Of a stretch of 42,103 nt of DNA, positions 9,525 through 17,522 are shown piece after piece; within the stretch, counting starts at the first letter, position 1; each line of letters starts with the position of its first letter. This stretch comes from M55B118 sp041694275 (GTDB lineage: Bacteria; Bacillota_I; Bacilli_A; Izemoplasmatales; Izemoplasmataceae). Under the pieces are notes generated by a model that ran no database searches, was not told where the DNA came from, and worked only from the letters and a program-made list of their open reading frames with translations. The stretch covers positions 1-42,103 of the forward strand of contig JASMTQ010000094.1 in the NCBI GenBank assembly GCA_041694275.1, in the 5' to 3' direction. The translations under genes were made by a program, and so were the position numbers.

Positions 9525-9877
9525 TGAAAAAATTTCTCACCATCTTGATTCTTACCGGCGCGATTTTCTACCTGATCATGACGTTTCACTACAACCGGGA
9601 TTACGATCCCCATTATGTGAGCAATGCGCTATTTCTTGTTGGACTGCCACTGTTTCTAATCAGTGTCATGATGATTACATCAGCCACGGACATCTTCATC
9701 TCGGTTGGCTATTCCTTCAAGAAAATCTTCTCCAAAGACGATGCTTACGTCGGCATCACACTTCACGAATACAAGCAAGCGCAAAAAGAAAAGGTCGATT
9801 TGACAGGCATCGCCATCGCCGGCATCCTGGTGAGTCTGATTGTGAACGGCGTATCGCTTTATCTGGCATACCTTTAG
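9524..9877 (+). CDS. Small membrane protein at the end of the opp operon (DUF3899-like)
   Basis: 117 residues with three hydrophobic helices (about 4-22, 34-56, 94-116). The motif SVGYSFKKIFSKDDAY after helix 2 recalls DUF3899 proteins, which are often found beside peptide transporter genes in Bacilli; I am not certain of that match. Starts at the ATG overlapping the oppF stop, so it is translationally coupled and probably made in stoichiometry with the transporter. Function unknown. A terminator follows at 9893. Confidence 0.75.
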   Translation: MKKFLTILILTGAIFYLIMTFHYNRDYDPHYVSNALFLVGLPLFLISVMMITSATDIFISVGYSFKKIFSKDDAYVGITLHEYKQAQKEKVDLTGIAIAGILVSLIVNGVSLYLAYL

Positions 9878-9891
9878 TTCCAATAATCATA

Positions 9892-9923
9892 GGCGCCGTC
9901 ACTAAGTGTGGCGGCGCTTTCTT
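9892..9923 (+). terminator. Rho-independent terminator of the opp operon
   Basis: 10-bp GC-rich stem (9893-9902 with 9908-9917), 5-nt loop, then TTTCTT. The T-tract is short, so some read-through into the lipoprotein pair is possible; I see no good promoter between 9923 and 9947. Confidence 0.8.
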
Positions 9924-9946
9924 AAAACCTACTGGAGGCAACAAGT

Positions 9947-10573
9947 ATGATCACTCAAACACTTAAACGTCTCACCATATTAGTCCTGATGCTTGCAGCG
10001 AGCATGACGATGGTCGCCTGCGACAATGAAGAGGCCATTGATGAAGCGCTCAAGGAAAAAGTAGAAGCGTATACAAACGCCACAAGTTACACCATGGACT
10101 TTACAATGAAACTCAGAAATGATACTAACAGTATAGAAATCATCAACAAGGTTGAGAACAATAAGGAATACGTGTCCTTTTCCGGTGAAGAATACTACCA
10201 GCAGTTCAACACAGGCACCATGGTACGCTATTTCAAAGATGAGGATACCGGTGAGTGGGACAAGCGCGTCATTCAACTTCAAGACGAACCCGCCAAAGGC
10301 TTCATCAGCCCCGATAACATTGACATCGAATGGTTTACTAAAGGCGATGGTGGATACTACGTGCTTGATAAGGACCATCATATTGACATGTTTGGTGAAG
10401 CGAACGAAAATTCGATTGATATCGCGACCATAAGGACCGTTGATGAAGGTCTGGAAGTGGCCTATTCATTCAGAAAAACGATCGAAGCCTCAACAGTCAC
10501 ATTTGATTACACCGCAATCATTCATAGTTTCAATGAAACAACCATCGATCTTCCGGTGGTCGGTACACAATGA
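9947..10573 (+). CDS. Lipoprotein of unknown function (first of a tandem pair)
   Basis: 208 residues. The N-terminus KRLTILVLMLAASMTMVAC is a lipoprotein signal with the modified Cys at 25. The rest is a soluble, acidic, beta-rich domain repeating the theme of a short 'YTMDF' strand, 'YVSF-GEEYYQ' and 'YSFRKT'. The fold might resemble the LolA/LppX-type or DUF-type single-domain lipoproteins, but I do not recognise a family. ATG with TGGAGG eight bases before. Its stop overlaps the next start (ATGA). The downstream protein has the same length and layout, so the pair most likely arose by duplication. Confidence 0.8.
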   Translation: MITQTLKRLTILVLMLAASMTMVACDNEEAIDEALKEKVEAYTNATSYTMDFTMKLRNDTNSIEIINKVENNKEYVSFSGEEYYQQFNTGTMVRYFKDEDTGEWDKRVIQLQDEPAKGFISPDNIDIEWFTKGDGGYYVLDKDHHIDMFGEANENSIDIATIRTVDEGLEVAYSFRKTIEASTVTFDYTAIIHSFNETTIDLPVVGTQ

Positions 10574-11148
10574 GACCTTTTATAAAAAAGTCCCTTTTGG
10601 TGTTGATGCTAAGCCTTTCACTGACACTTCTAAGCGCCTGTTCCAATCCTTTGGAGGATGCGCTTACGACGCTCAGTGAACGGGACGTTTACGCTTTTAC
10701 CTATGAAATCGAGATGGAAAACTACACCATTGACAGCGTATACAAACGCGATGGAGACAAAAGCTATTACAGTTTTGACGGGGATGAAATGTATCAGGAA
10801 ACGACTGAAACAAAAACGGTTAGAATTACTCGCAATCAGGCGGCCAGATGGCAAAGAGAAACGCTCGCTGAACATGACCATCTGATACCCGAAGATACCG
10901 TTATTCTCAATCCCATTCTCTTAGAGACATCGATGTTTGAAAAAGAAGACGAAGAAGGTACGTACCATCTCAAGGAGTCAGAGTATGAAACCGTATTTGG
11001 AGACAAGGCAGAGACCATTCAGAGTTTCACCTTCGATCCAGAAAGCGACCCGCTTACGTTTACTTACACCTTCACCCATGAAGGAACGCTGGTGCCGGTA
11101 AAAGTAGAAGTTACTTATGACGATGTTTCCGTATCATTGCCCATTTAA
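10570..11148 (+). CDS. Lipoprotein of unknown function (second of the tandem pair)
   Basis: 192 residues with signal peptide and lipobox LLSAC (Cys 24). The mature part parallels the preceding protein: 'YAFTYEIEMENYTID', 'DKSYYSFDGDEMYQ', a Trp-containing middle, and 'FTYTFTHEGT' near the end. This aligns by eye with the same positions in its neighbour at low identity. The coupled ATGA overlap implies co-production and perhaps a heteromeric complex at the membrane surface. Family unknown. Followed by a shared bidirectional terminator. Confidence 0.8.
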   Translation: MRPFIKKSLLVLMLSLSLTLLSACSNPLEDALTTLSERDVYAFTYEIEMENYTIDSVYKRDGDKSYYSFDGDEMYQETTETKTVRITRNQAARWQRETLAEHDHLIPEDTVILNPILLETSMFEKEDEEGTYHLKESEYETVFGDKAETIQSFTFDPESDPLTFTYTFTHEGTLVPVKVEVTYDDVSVSLPI

Positions 11149-11149
11149 A

Positions 11150-11190
11150 AAAAGCCCTTCACTTTAAGTTTGAAAGTGAAGGGCTTTTGT
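11150..11190. terminator. Bidirectional terminator between the lipoprotein pair and degV
   Basis: 16-bp perfect stem (11150-11165 with 11173-11188), A-rich on the left arm and T-rich on the right, so it can end transcription from either side. It serves the plus-strand lipoproteins and the minus-strand degV. Confidence 0.92.
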
Positions 11191-11198
11191 CTTTTAAA

Positions 11199-12053
11199 TC
11201 AGCCGATTTTACGTGCTACATACGCGAGCATTTTAGGGCCTGTGTGAATGCCTAAAACCGGTGTCAACTGTGAAAGCACGAGTTCTTTGATGTTGAGGGC
11301 GCTTTTAAGTTTTTCACCTTGTTCTTTAGCTTTATCGGGATTGTTGCCGTAGTGGATGGTAAGATGAATGGGCGAATCACCAAACTTCTTGACCAATAAT
11401 TTTTTCATCGACAACATGGCTCTTTGAAAGGATCCGATGGTTTTTGACAATGTCACATAAACGCCGTCGTCATTGACGGTAATGACGGGTTTGACTCTGA
11501 GCGCACCACCAATCGCACCTTCAACCTTCCCGATGCGTCCTCCGCGTCGTAGGTACTTGAGCGTATCAATTGAATAAATTGCAAGGGAATCCTTGAAACG
11601 AAGGGTGTTGAGTTCTTCTACAAGGGTGTCCTCGTCAACACCTTCAGAAAGTCTGGTGTGTGCATGGGTCGCAAGGTAGCCTTCTCCGGCAGCCAGTGTG
11701 AGTGAATCATAAAGGGTTACTTCAATGGACCCTTCATACGCCTCAAGCGCGTTTCTCATCGCATTGTACGTCCCACTCAGTCCAGAAGATACAGTGACGA
11801 AGAATGCTTTTTCATAGCCTTTTTCCTGAAGATCATCGAGCAGGGAAAAGAAATCTTCGGTACTTGGAAGACTGGTTGAAACCTTGTGCGTATCAAGTTG
11901 AGCATAAACTTCTTCGCTTGTAATGTCTACCTGATCGCGGAAACTTTTACCATCAATCATGATAAGCAGAGGAATCGTGTATAGGTGAGGGTGTTTTTCC
12001 AGTGTTTTTTTGTCAAGGTTTGAGGCTGAATCGGTAATGATTGCTGTTTTCAT
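11199..12053 (-). CDS. degV: DegV family fatty-acid-binding protein
   Basis: 284 residues, the standard length. Motifs of the family: N-terminal TDSASNLD, STSLPST, SSGLSGTY, the DSLTLAAGEG segment, YLRRGGRIGK and the C-terminal HTGP. DegV/FakB-type proteins bind a fatty acid and present it to the kinase FakA for incorporation into phospholipid; whether this paralogue partners FakA cannot be told here. ATG with AAGGAG upstream. It is divergent from fabV, another fatty-acid gene, across a 183-bp region with candidate promoters in both directions. Confidence 0.93.
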   Translation of the reverse strand: MKTAIITDSASNLDKKTLEKHPHLYTIPLLIMIDGKSFRDQVDITSEEVYAQLDTHKVSTSLPSTEDFFSLLDDLQEKGYEKAFFVTVSSGLSGTYNAMRNALEAYEGSIEVTLYDSLTLAAGEGYLATHAHTRLSEGVDEDTLVEELNTLRFKDSLAIYSIDTLKYLRRGGRIGKVEGAIGGALRVKPVITVNDDGVYVTLSKTIGSFQRAMLSMKKLLVKKFGDSPIHLTIHYGNNPDKAKEQGEKLKSALNIKELVLSQLTPVLGIHTGPKMLAYVARKIG

Positions 12054-12106
12054 TTTTAATTACTCCTTTTTACTTCAAATTACTTCTAACAGGGCATATT
12101 AAGGCT

Positions 12107-12135
12107 ATCATATATTACTACGCGTGTCAAAGTAA
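12107..12135 (-). promoter_or_regulatory. Candidate degV promoter
   Basis: Read on the minus strand: TTACTT, 17 bp, TATGAT. It lies about 55 bp before the degV start. Confidence 0.4.
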
Positions 12136-12145
12136 TTACATTGTT

Positions 12146-12174
12146 TTTACACTAGCATAGTAGTTTTTTATACC
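12146..12174 (+). promoter_or_regulatory. Candidate fabV promoter
   Basis: TTTACA (12146-12151), 17 bp, TATACC (12169-12174), 62 bp before the fabV ATG. The -10 is imperfect. Confidence 0.4.
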
Positions 12175-12236
12175 AACGTATCGTGTTAGAATAAATATAT
12201 AAATAAACCCCATTATAACGTAGAAAGAGTGATCTT

Positions 12237-13427
12237 ATGATAATCAAACCATCCATTCGTTCAAATGTATTCACAAACGCACATCCAAAAGGCAGTAAAG
12301 CCTATGTTCAGTCTCTCATTGATGAAACCAAAGGCCTTGATAGTTTTGAAGGTCCCAAAAACGTTTTAATCATCGGAGGCTCCTCGGGCTACGGGCTCGC
12401 TTCACGTGTGGCCCTCGCATTTGGCGCAAAAGCCAATACCATCAACGTATCCTTTGAAAGACAGCCCAAAAACGAAAAGACAGGCAGCGCCGGCTGGTGG
12501 AACAACATTCACTTCCAGACACTCGCTAGCGCGCTTGGCACCACGCACAAGGATTTCGTGATGGACGCCTTCTCTGATCAGACCAAGCAAGAGGTATCCG
12601 ACTACATCAAAAAACATCTTGGGTCCATAGACCTGGTCATCTATTCGCTTGCGGCCGGCGCCAGACCCGCAGAAGACGGCACACTCGTGAAATCAAAAAT
12701 TCTACCAATTGGAACGCCTGAAAAGGGTAAAACCATCGATGTGGCTAAAAAAGAAGTGAAAGAACTAAAACTGAATCCAGCCAGTGAACAGGATATCAAG
12801 GATACGGTGTTCGTCATGGGCGGAGAAGACTGGCAAAAGTGGATGGAACATCTAAACAGTCAAAACGTCCTCGCAAACAAGGCAAAAACCATCTCTTATA
12901 CCTATATTGGCAGTGAAGTAACCTACCCTATCTACCGTGGCGGCACGCTCGGCAAAGCCAAAGAGGATTTGGAAAGACGCGCAAGGACCATCAACACACT
13001 GCTTAAGGACACCTTGCAAGGAGAAGCACTCATCTCATCATCCAAGGCCGTCGTTACCAAAGCCAGCGTATTCATCCCACAAATGCCCTTGTACGTATCC
13101 TGTCTATTTGATGTCATGAAATCCCACGGGGTTCATGAAACGATACTAAAACACAAATATAGACTCTTCAAGGACATGGTTTATGGCAACAACCGTCAAT
13201 TGGATCCGAAGGGAAGACTCAGAATGGACGCTTTTGAGCTCGATGAGACCATTCAAAAAGAAACCATCAACCTCATGACGTCATTGACTGATGAACAGAT
13301 ATTGAACCTTCAGGGGACACAGGATTTTTACACGCTATTTTATAACATCCACGGATTCAAGTTAAATGCCGTAGATTATGACGCCCCGATCGATATGACG
13401 CGCTACCAGCAAATGAAACCTGAATAA
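12237..13427 (+). CDS. fabV: Enoyl-ACP/trans-2-enoyl-CoA reductase FabV (TER)
   Basis: 396 residues, the length expected for FabV/TER, an NAD(P)H-dependent reductase that saturates the 2-enoyl thioester (last step of fatty-acid elongation, or crotonyl-CoA to butyryl-CoA). The nucleotide-binding glycine motif GGSSGYG is at 47-53. The catalytic pair is Tyr233 and Lys242 (Y-x8-K, in YRGGTLGKAK), which distinguishes FabV from FabI (Y-x6-K). Opening segment MIIKPSIRSNVFTNAHP and GSAGWWNN are family hallmarks. ATG with AGAAAGAG upstream. Probably co-transcribed with acyP, 14 bp downstream. The choice between ACP and CoA substrate cannot be made from sequence alone. Confidence 0.95.
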   Translation: MIIKPSIRSNVFTNAHPKGSKAYVQSLIDETKGLDSFEGPKNVLIIGGSSGYGLASRVALAFGAKANTINVSFERQPKNEKTGSAGWWNNIHFQTLASALGTTHKDFVMDAFSDQTKQEVSDYIKKHLGSIDLVIYSLAAGARPAEDGTLVKSKILPIGTPEKGKTIDVAKKEVKELKLNPASEQDIKDTVFVMGGEDWQKWMEHLNSQNVLANKAKTISYTYIGSEVTYPIYRGGTLGKAKEDLERRARTINTLLKDTLQGEALISSSKAVVTKASVFIPQMPLYVSCLFDVMKSHGVHETILKHKYRLFKDMVYGNNRQLDPKGRLRMDAFELDETIQKETINLMTSLTDEQILNLQGTQDFYTLFYNIHGFKLNAVDYDAPIDMTRYQQMKPE

Positions 13428-13441
13428 GGAGAAGAGTGCTT

Positions 13442-13711
13442 ATGAAAACAATAAGACTTTATTTATTTGGCAGAGTTCAAGGTGTCGGCATGCGATTTAC
13501 CGTTATGCAGATTGCAAAAAAAGTCGGTGTAAAAGGCTATGTCAAAAATCTGAGTGACGGATCGGTTGAAATCGTTGCCCAGGGAAAAAGCGCCCAGGTG
13601 GATGATTTCATCAAGCGCGCAAAAAATGCCCGTACCGGCAATATCACCGATACCTCCCTCGAGGTTCTTGATACCAGAAAAACATTCAATGGCTTCAACG
13701 TGGAATTCTAG
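13442..13711 (+). CDS. acyP: Acylphosphatase
   Basis: 89 residues, a typical small alpha/beta acylphosphatase hydrolysing carboxyl-phosphate bonds. Signature 1 GRVQGVGMRF carries the catalytic Arg18. Signature 2 GYVKNLSDGSVEI carries Asn36. ATG at 13442 is preferred over the in-frame GTG at 13436 because AAGGAG (13426-13431) is then 10 bases away rather than 4. Downstream of fabV in the same unit and followed by a terminator. Confidence 0.95.
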   Translation: MKTIRLYLFGRVQGVGMRFTVMQIAKKVGVKGYVKNLSDGSVEIVAQGKSAQVDDFIKRAKNARTGNITDTSLEVLDTRKTFNGFNVEF

Positions 13712-13720
13712 TTATCGCAC

Positions 13721-13766
13721 AAAAAAAGTCTGCACATCCTGACTCACAGGCGTGCAGACTTTTTTC
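13721..13766. terminator. Bidirectional terminator between acyP and the small membrane protein
   Basis: Stem AAAAAGTCTGCAC (13723-13735) with its complement at 13752-13764 around a 16-nt loop. A-rich and T-rich flanks let it work in both directions. Confidence 0.88.
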
Positions 13767-13767
13767 A

Positions 13768-14004
13768 TTAAGCGAAAACCGTCGGTTTTCCGTTGAGAAT
13801 AATGGTAATGATGTCAATAACCCAGAAAATAGCCCATCCTACCGCAATCCAGACAATGCCGGCGATTATGAGCCCAAGGTCATTTTTATGAATCCCTTTG
13901 GCCAACCGGTAAATGCCCCATGCCAGGCTGTCAATGCCAGGGAGTGCAAGGATGAGTTTGACAATGAATGGAAGCCCGTCGAAGAATTTTACTACATCGT
14001 TCAT
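13768..14004 (-). CDS. Small membrane protein, unknown function
   Basis: 78 residues with one hydrophobic stretch at about 11-30 and a longer one at about 44-70, separated by the basic segment RLAKGIHKNDLG. The start is well supported: TTAGGAGGTGA lies 7 bases before the ATG. The end 'IDIITIILNGKPTVFA' resembles short two-helix membrane proteins (TM2/Pmp3-like in layout), but I do not place it in a family. Standalone minus-strand gene in a plus-strand region. Confidence 0.75.
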   Translation of the reverse strand: MNDVVKFFDGLPFIVKLILALPGIDSLAWGIYRLAKGIHKNDLGLIIAGIVWIAVGWAIFWVIDIITIILNGKPTVFA

Positions 14005-14104
14005 ACAGTCACCTCCTAATCTCTATACTTTCATTATGCACCAGTTCTCTTCATTTTAAAAGGATTATCGTTTTAAAAGCGCATTGAAAGCCACGCCTCT
14101 ATGT

Positions 14105-14110
14105 TATAAT
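14105..14110 (+). promoter_or_regulatory. Extended -10 promoter of the GNAT-SRAP gene group
   Basis: TGTTATAAT, a perfect extended -10, with TTGAAA (14084-14089) 15 bp upstream as a poorly spaced -35. Confidence 0.55.
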
Positions 14111-14134
14111 AAGGGCCAAAGGAAGGGTGAGACC

Positions 14135-14785
14135 ATGAAAGAAACACTGCAGTTTAGACCTTTTGAAAAGACTGATCTCGCTGATTTTGAAAACACACTT
14201 GAAAAAGTGTGGAGTTATAAAGAATATTCGGACAATGAAACCATACGAAAAGCCTTTGTCAAGACCGATGTCTACATGTCGCTTTATGAAAGTGACTACA
14301 AGGAAGCCGTCTATGTCAACGGAGCGTTCGCAGGCATCGCCCTTGGCCGCATCAGTTTAATCAAAGCGGCTCTTAAAAACATGCCATACTATTTCAAATT
14401 CATGAAATATGGGCTTAAACTGAAATTTCACTCAAAAGAATCCCGCAAACTTTTAAAAAACTTCAAAAAGATGTACAAGGAATACAAAAAACTATTGAAG
14501 CAGAAGAAAAAGCATCTTAAAAACGAATTGATTCTTTTTCTGGTCGATCCGACATACCATAGAAGAGGACTGGGAAAAGCACTCATTGAAAGATTCGAAG
14601 CTACGCTCATCAAGAAAAAGAAGGCACACTACTACCTATTCACCGACACGACATGCGTCTATCGGTTTTATGACGCCAACGGATTTCAAAAGGAAAATGA
14701 AACAAGCATGATAGAACCGCTTAAAAACGGTGAGAGAACCCTCACCATCATGCTTTATTCCAAACGCCTGAAAGAGGTGGTCTGA
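14135..14785 (+). CDS. GNAT family N-acetyltransferase
   Basis: 216 residues. The acetyl-CoA-binding motif A is seen in LFLVDPTYHRRGLGKALIERFE (R-R-G-L-G-K), followed by a beta strand and the C-terminal VYRFYDANGFQ of GNAT enzymes. A very basic Lys-rich segment lies in the middle (about residues 86-130). ATG at 14135 is supported by AAAGGAAGGGTGAG; an in-frame TTG at 14084 lies in the promoter and is rejected. Substrate unknown. One base separates its stop from the SRAP start. Confidence 0.85.
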   Translation: MKETLQFRPFEKTDLADFENTLEKVWSYKEYSDNETIRKAFVKTDVYMSLYESDYKEAVYVNGAFAGIALGRISLIKAALKNMPYYFKFMKYGLKLKFHSKESRKLLKNFKKMYKEYKKLLKQKKKHLKNELILFLVDPTYHRRGLGKALIERFEATLIKKKKAHYYLFTDTTCVYRFYDANGFQKENETSMIEPLKNGERTLTIMLYSKRLKEVV

Positions 14786-14786
14786 C

Positions 14787-15476
14787 ATGTGTGGCCGTTT
14801 CTCTCTAGCCATGGACAAAGAAACATTCGAATCGACGATGCAAAGCGCATTCAATCTTGATGTGGATTATGAATCCTTAGGGCTTCCCAGATACAACATC
14901 GCTCCCTCGCAAAGCGTTTTAGCGCTCATTCATGATGGTGAGAAGTACAGAATTGGAACCTTGAAGTGGGGCTTCAGACCAGCTTTTATCGATAAGCCCA
15001 ATTTCACCCTCATCAATGCGAGAAGCGAATCCATATCCACCAAGCCCCTATTCAAATCGGCATTCGCTTCAAAGCGCTGTCTGATTCTTGCGGATGGGTT
15101 TTATGAATGGCAACAAAAGGGTGAGAAGAAAATCCCCATGCGTTTCACGCATGAAAAACAATCCATTTTCACCATGGCGGGCATTTATACGGAGTCCAAA
15201 ACCAAAGAGGGAGAGCGCTATTATTCCGTAGCCATCCTCACTCAAAAAGCAAACGAGGACATGTTGGCCGTTCATGATAGAATGCCGGTTCTTTTGGATG
15301 AATCAGACCGTCTTTCATGGGTCCATCCAAAAAACAATGCCTCACCCGAACGCCTGGGGGATCTCTTGAAGCCAAAAGAAACGGGGCTTTTGAACCATTA
15401 TCCCGTGTCTTTTGCGGTGAACAATCCGAAAAATGACACATCCGAGTGTCTTAGACCATATTCTGAAGTTAGGTGA
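14787..15476 (+). CDS. SRAP/HMCES-type abasic-site crosslinking protein (YedK family)
   Basis: 229 residues beginning MCGRF: after removal of Met, Cys2 is the catalytic residue that forms a thiazolidine crosslink with abasic sites in single-stranded DNA. Other conserved positions are visible: RYNIAPSQ, INARSES, the Glu of ADGFYEW, and the His of VHDRMP. Protects or processes abasic sites during replication. Length is normal. No SOS box was noticed nearby, and it is cotranscribed with the acetyltransferase. Confidence 0.95.
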   Translation: MCGRFSLAMDKETFESTMQSAFNLDVDYESLGLPRYNIAPSQSVLALIHDGEKYRIGTLKWGFRPAFIDKPNFTLINARSESISTKPLFKSAFASKRCLILADGFYEWQQKGEKKIPMRFTHEKQSIFTMAGIYTESKTKEGERYYSVAILTQKANEDMLAVHDRMPVLLDESDRLSWVHPKNNASPERLGDLLKPKETGLLNHYPVSFAVNNPKNDTSECLRPYSEVR

Positions 15477-15481
15477 AATTC

Positions 15482-16459
15482 ATGGAAACCCTCGCTTTTA
15501 CATTGAATGCCATAGGCCCGTTGCTGCTGCTTGGAGCCATTGGCTATTTTCTTAGAAAAAGTCACGTTCTAAATGAAGCGTTTACTGACAAACTCAATCG
15601 ATTTGTCTTCACAGTAGCGCTACCGGTACTTATTTTTACGACGATCGCAGCGATTGACTCCTTTGACGCTTTAAAATGGGACGTCGTTCTTTTTACTGTC
15701 GCCGTCATTATCCTTATAGCCTTGCTAGCCACCATCATACTCCCTCTTTTTAACCTTAAATGGCCTCATGGTGCCGTACTTCACCAGGCCATTCACAGAG
15801 GAAACTTCGTCTTTATAGGCATTCCCCTTGCGATGAGACTTGGGGGCCAAAGCGCCCTTGAGGTTATTGTCGTGTTCAATGCGTTTTTAATTCCTATCAC
15901 GAATGCCATCGCACTTTTCATGTTTGATCACTGGTCAAGGGATGAAGAAAAAGAAGTGATGACCGTGAAGGCCATCCTCAACTCAACCATCGTCAACCCC
16001 ATCATGATTTCAACGCTGCTTGGGCTGTTCATGCACTTTGTGCTTGCATCATTTGATGCGATGTTTTCAGATCTCGGTGTCATCGCAGAAACCCTTGAGA
16101 TGATTGCGAGTACCGCAACCCCACTCGCACTCATTGCGATAGGCGGTCAGTTTTATTTCAAACGAATGGGTCATTTCAAAAAACCACTGGCGTTCGCAGT
16201 GATTGGCAGAATGGTCATGGTGCCTATCATTGCGTTTTCACTTGTATACGTGGTGCATTCTTTCATCGATTTCACAGGGACCTGGTCGTCGCTTATCGCC
16301 ATATTCGCCTCGCCTGTAGCGATAGCGAGCGTGGCCGTATCCAAGGGCATGAACCACGACAGTGAAGTCGCTTCGCACATCGTCGTGCTTACAACACTTG
16401 TCTCAGCATTCACACTACTCGTCATTATCACCGTATTCAGATTTTACGGATTGCTGTAA
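15482..16459 (+). CDS. AEC family transporter (auxin efflux carrier/malate permease type)
   Basis: 325 residues with about ten membrane helices in two five-helix halves. N-terminal helix followed by GAIGYFLRKSHVLNEAFTDKLNRFVF, typical of AEC proteins, with ALPVLIF and the central cytoplasmic loop around DHWSRDEEKE. ATG at 15482 is preferred to GTG 15473 because TTAGGTG lies 7 bases before it. Exports or takes up small organic acids in characterised members; the substrate here is unknown. Confidence 0.85.
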   Translation: METLAFTLNAIGPLLLLGAIGYFLRKSHVLNEAFTDKLNRFVFTVALPVLIFTTIAAIDSFDALKWDVVLFTVAVIILIALLATIILPLFNLKWPHGAVLHQAIHRGNFVFIGIPLAMRLGGQSALEVIVVFNAFLIPITNAIALFMFDHWSRDEEKEVMTVKAILNSTIVNPIMISTLLGLFMHFVLASFDAMFSDLGVIAETLEMIASTATPLALIAIGGQFYFKRMGHFKKPLAFAVIGRMVMVPIIAFSLVYVVHSFIDFTGTWSSLIAIFASPVAIASVAVSKGMNHDSEVASHIVVLTTLVSAFTLLVIITVFRFYGLL

Positions 16460-16470
16460 GGAGGATATCA

Positions 16471-17451
16471 ATGAACAGAATTACCCATGCCATCATAAAA
16501 ATGCTCATTGCAAGTCTGGCCTCTACAGGCATTGCGCTACTCTTGAATGTCGAGAGCGCAATAACCGCAGGCATTCTGGCCGTGCTTTCCATCAAACTAA
16601 CCAAGGCCGACTCCATCGATCTCGCGCTCAGGCGTTTCATCGACGCATTGCTTGCCCTTATGCTTGCGACATTGCTTTTTGTTCTACTTGATTACTCCAT
16701 GCCCGTTTTCTTCCTCTTTACAGTCATTTTCATTAGTCTATCGTATCTTCTCAAACTGGAAGAAGGCATTGTGCCAAGCCTCGTACTTGCGAACATCCTC
16801 CTTCAAAATGGAGCCTTCGATACCGGGGTGTTGTTAAACACTTTCGCCCTGATTGCTATCGCAATATCGGTTGCGCTTATCCTCAACATCTTCTATCCTG
16901 TCAACTCGCAAAAGGAATTAAGGCAGTTCACCAAGGACATTGATGCCCTCATCAAGGAAGACATAAGCCTTCTGGAAAGGAGCCTCAGGGACGAAGCTTC
17001 ATACATTAGAGATCATAAGCCTCTCAAAGAAAGACTTAAAAAAATACTTGATGAAGCAATGCAAACCAACAAGGATATCCTCTTTGACAATGACGAACGC
17101 TACGTTGATTATCTAAGGATGAGACGCGCTCAGATGAAACGGTTGAGCCAAGCGCATGAACACGTACTGAGACTTGATTGTCATCACAAACACGCGCTCA
17201 CCATTGCCAATTATCTGAGCAATCTTATTGAAGACATCGGGTATGCCAACAAGGCAGAAGCCCAACTAGATGAACTGCAGTCCATGCTAAAGGATTTCAG
17301 AGAACATTCAAACCTACCAGAAACCAGAAGTGAATTCGAAACAAGAGCCGTTCTCTATCAGATACTTTATGAACTGGAAGCATTCCTTAAAGAAAAGATT
17401 GCGTTTCACGAATCCCATCCCGAGTTTTCAAAATCATTTTTCCAGCAATAA
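16471..17451 (+). CDS. Aromatic acid exporter family protein (ArAE_1 type)
   Basis: 326 residues. The N-terminal half (about 1-150) has five or six membrane helices with the family feature 'ITAGILAVLSI-LTK' and 'EEGIVPSLVLANILL'. The C-terminal half (about 155-326) is a helical, charged cytoplasmic domain matching the ArAE_1 C-terminal domain. Strong start (AAGGAGG). It follows the AEC gene by 11 bases, so both may be one unit for export of organic anions. Ends at a bidirectional terminator. Confidence 0.8.
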   Translation: MNRITHAIIKMLIASLASTGIALLLNVESAITAGILAVLSIKLTKADSIDLALRRFIDALLALMLATLLFVLLDYSMPVFFLFTVIFISLSYLLKLEEGIVPSLVLANILLQNGAFDTGVLLNTFALIAIAISVALILNIFYPVNSQKELRQFTKDIDALIKEDISLLERSLRDEASYIRDHKPLKERLKKILDEAMQTNKDILFDNDERYVDYLRMRRAQMKRLSQAHEHVLRLDCHHKHALTIANYLSNLIEDIGYANKAEAQLDELQSMLKDFREHSNLPETRSEFETRAVLYQILYELEAFLKEKIAFHESHPEFSKSFFQQ

Positions 17452-17452
17452 A

Positions 17453-17495
17453 AAAAGCCGCATTTACACTTGAGCGTGTAAAGCGGCTTTTATTG
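17453..17495. terminator. Bidirectional terminator between the exporter and the CBM lipoprotein
   Basis: Stem AAAAGCCGC + TTTACAC (17453-17461 and 17463-17469, one bulged A) with 17476-17491; 6-nt loop. Confidence 0.9.
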
Positions 17496-17522
17496 TGGTT
17501 AGTCTATGAATATTGAATGAAT

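Noticed and set aside
9980..10381. 133-codon minus-strand ORF
   Set aside because: Antisense shadow of the first twin lipoprotein.
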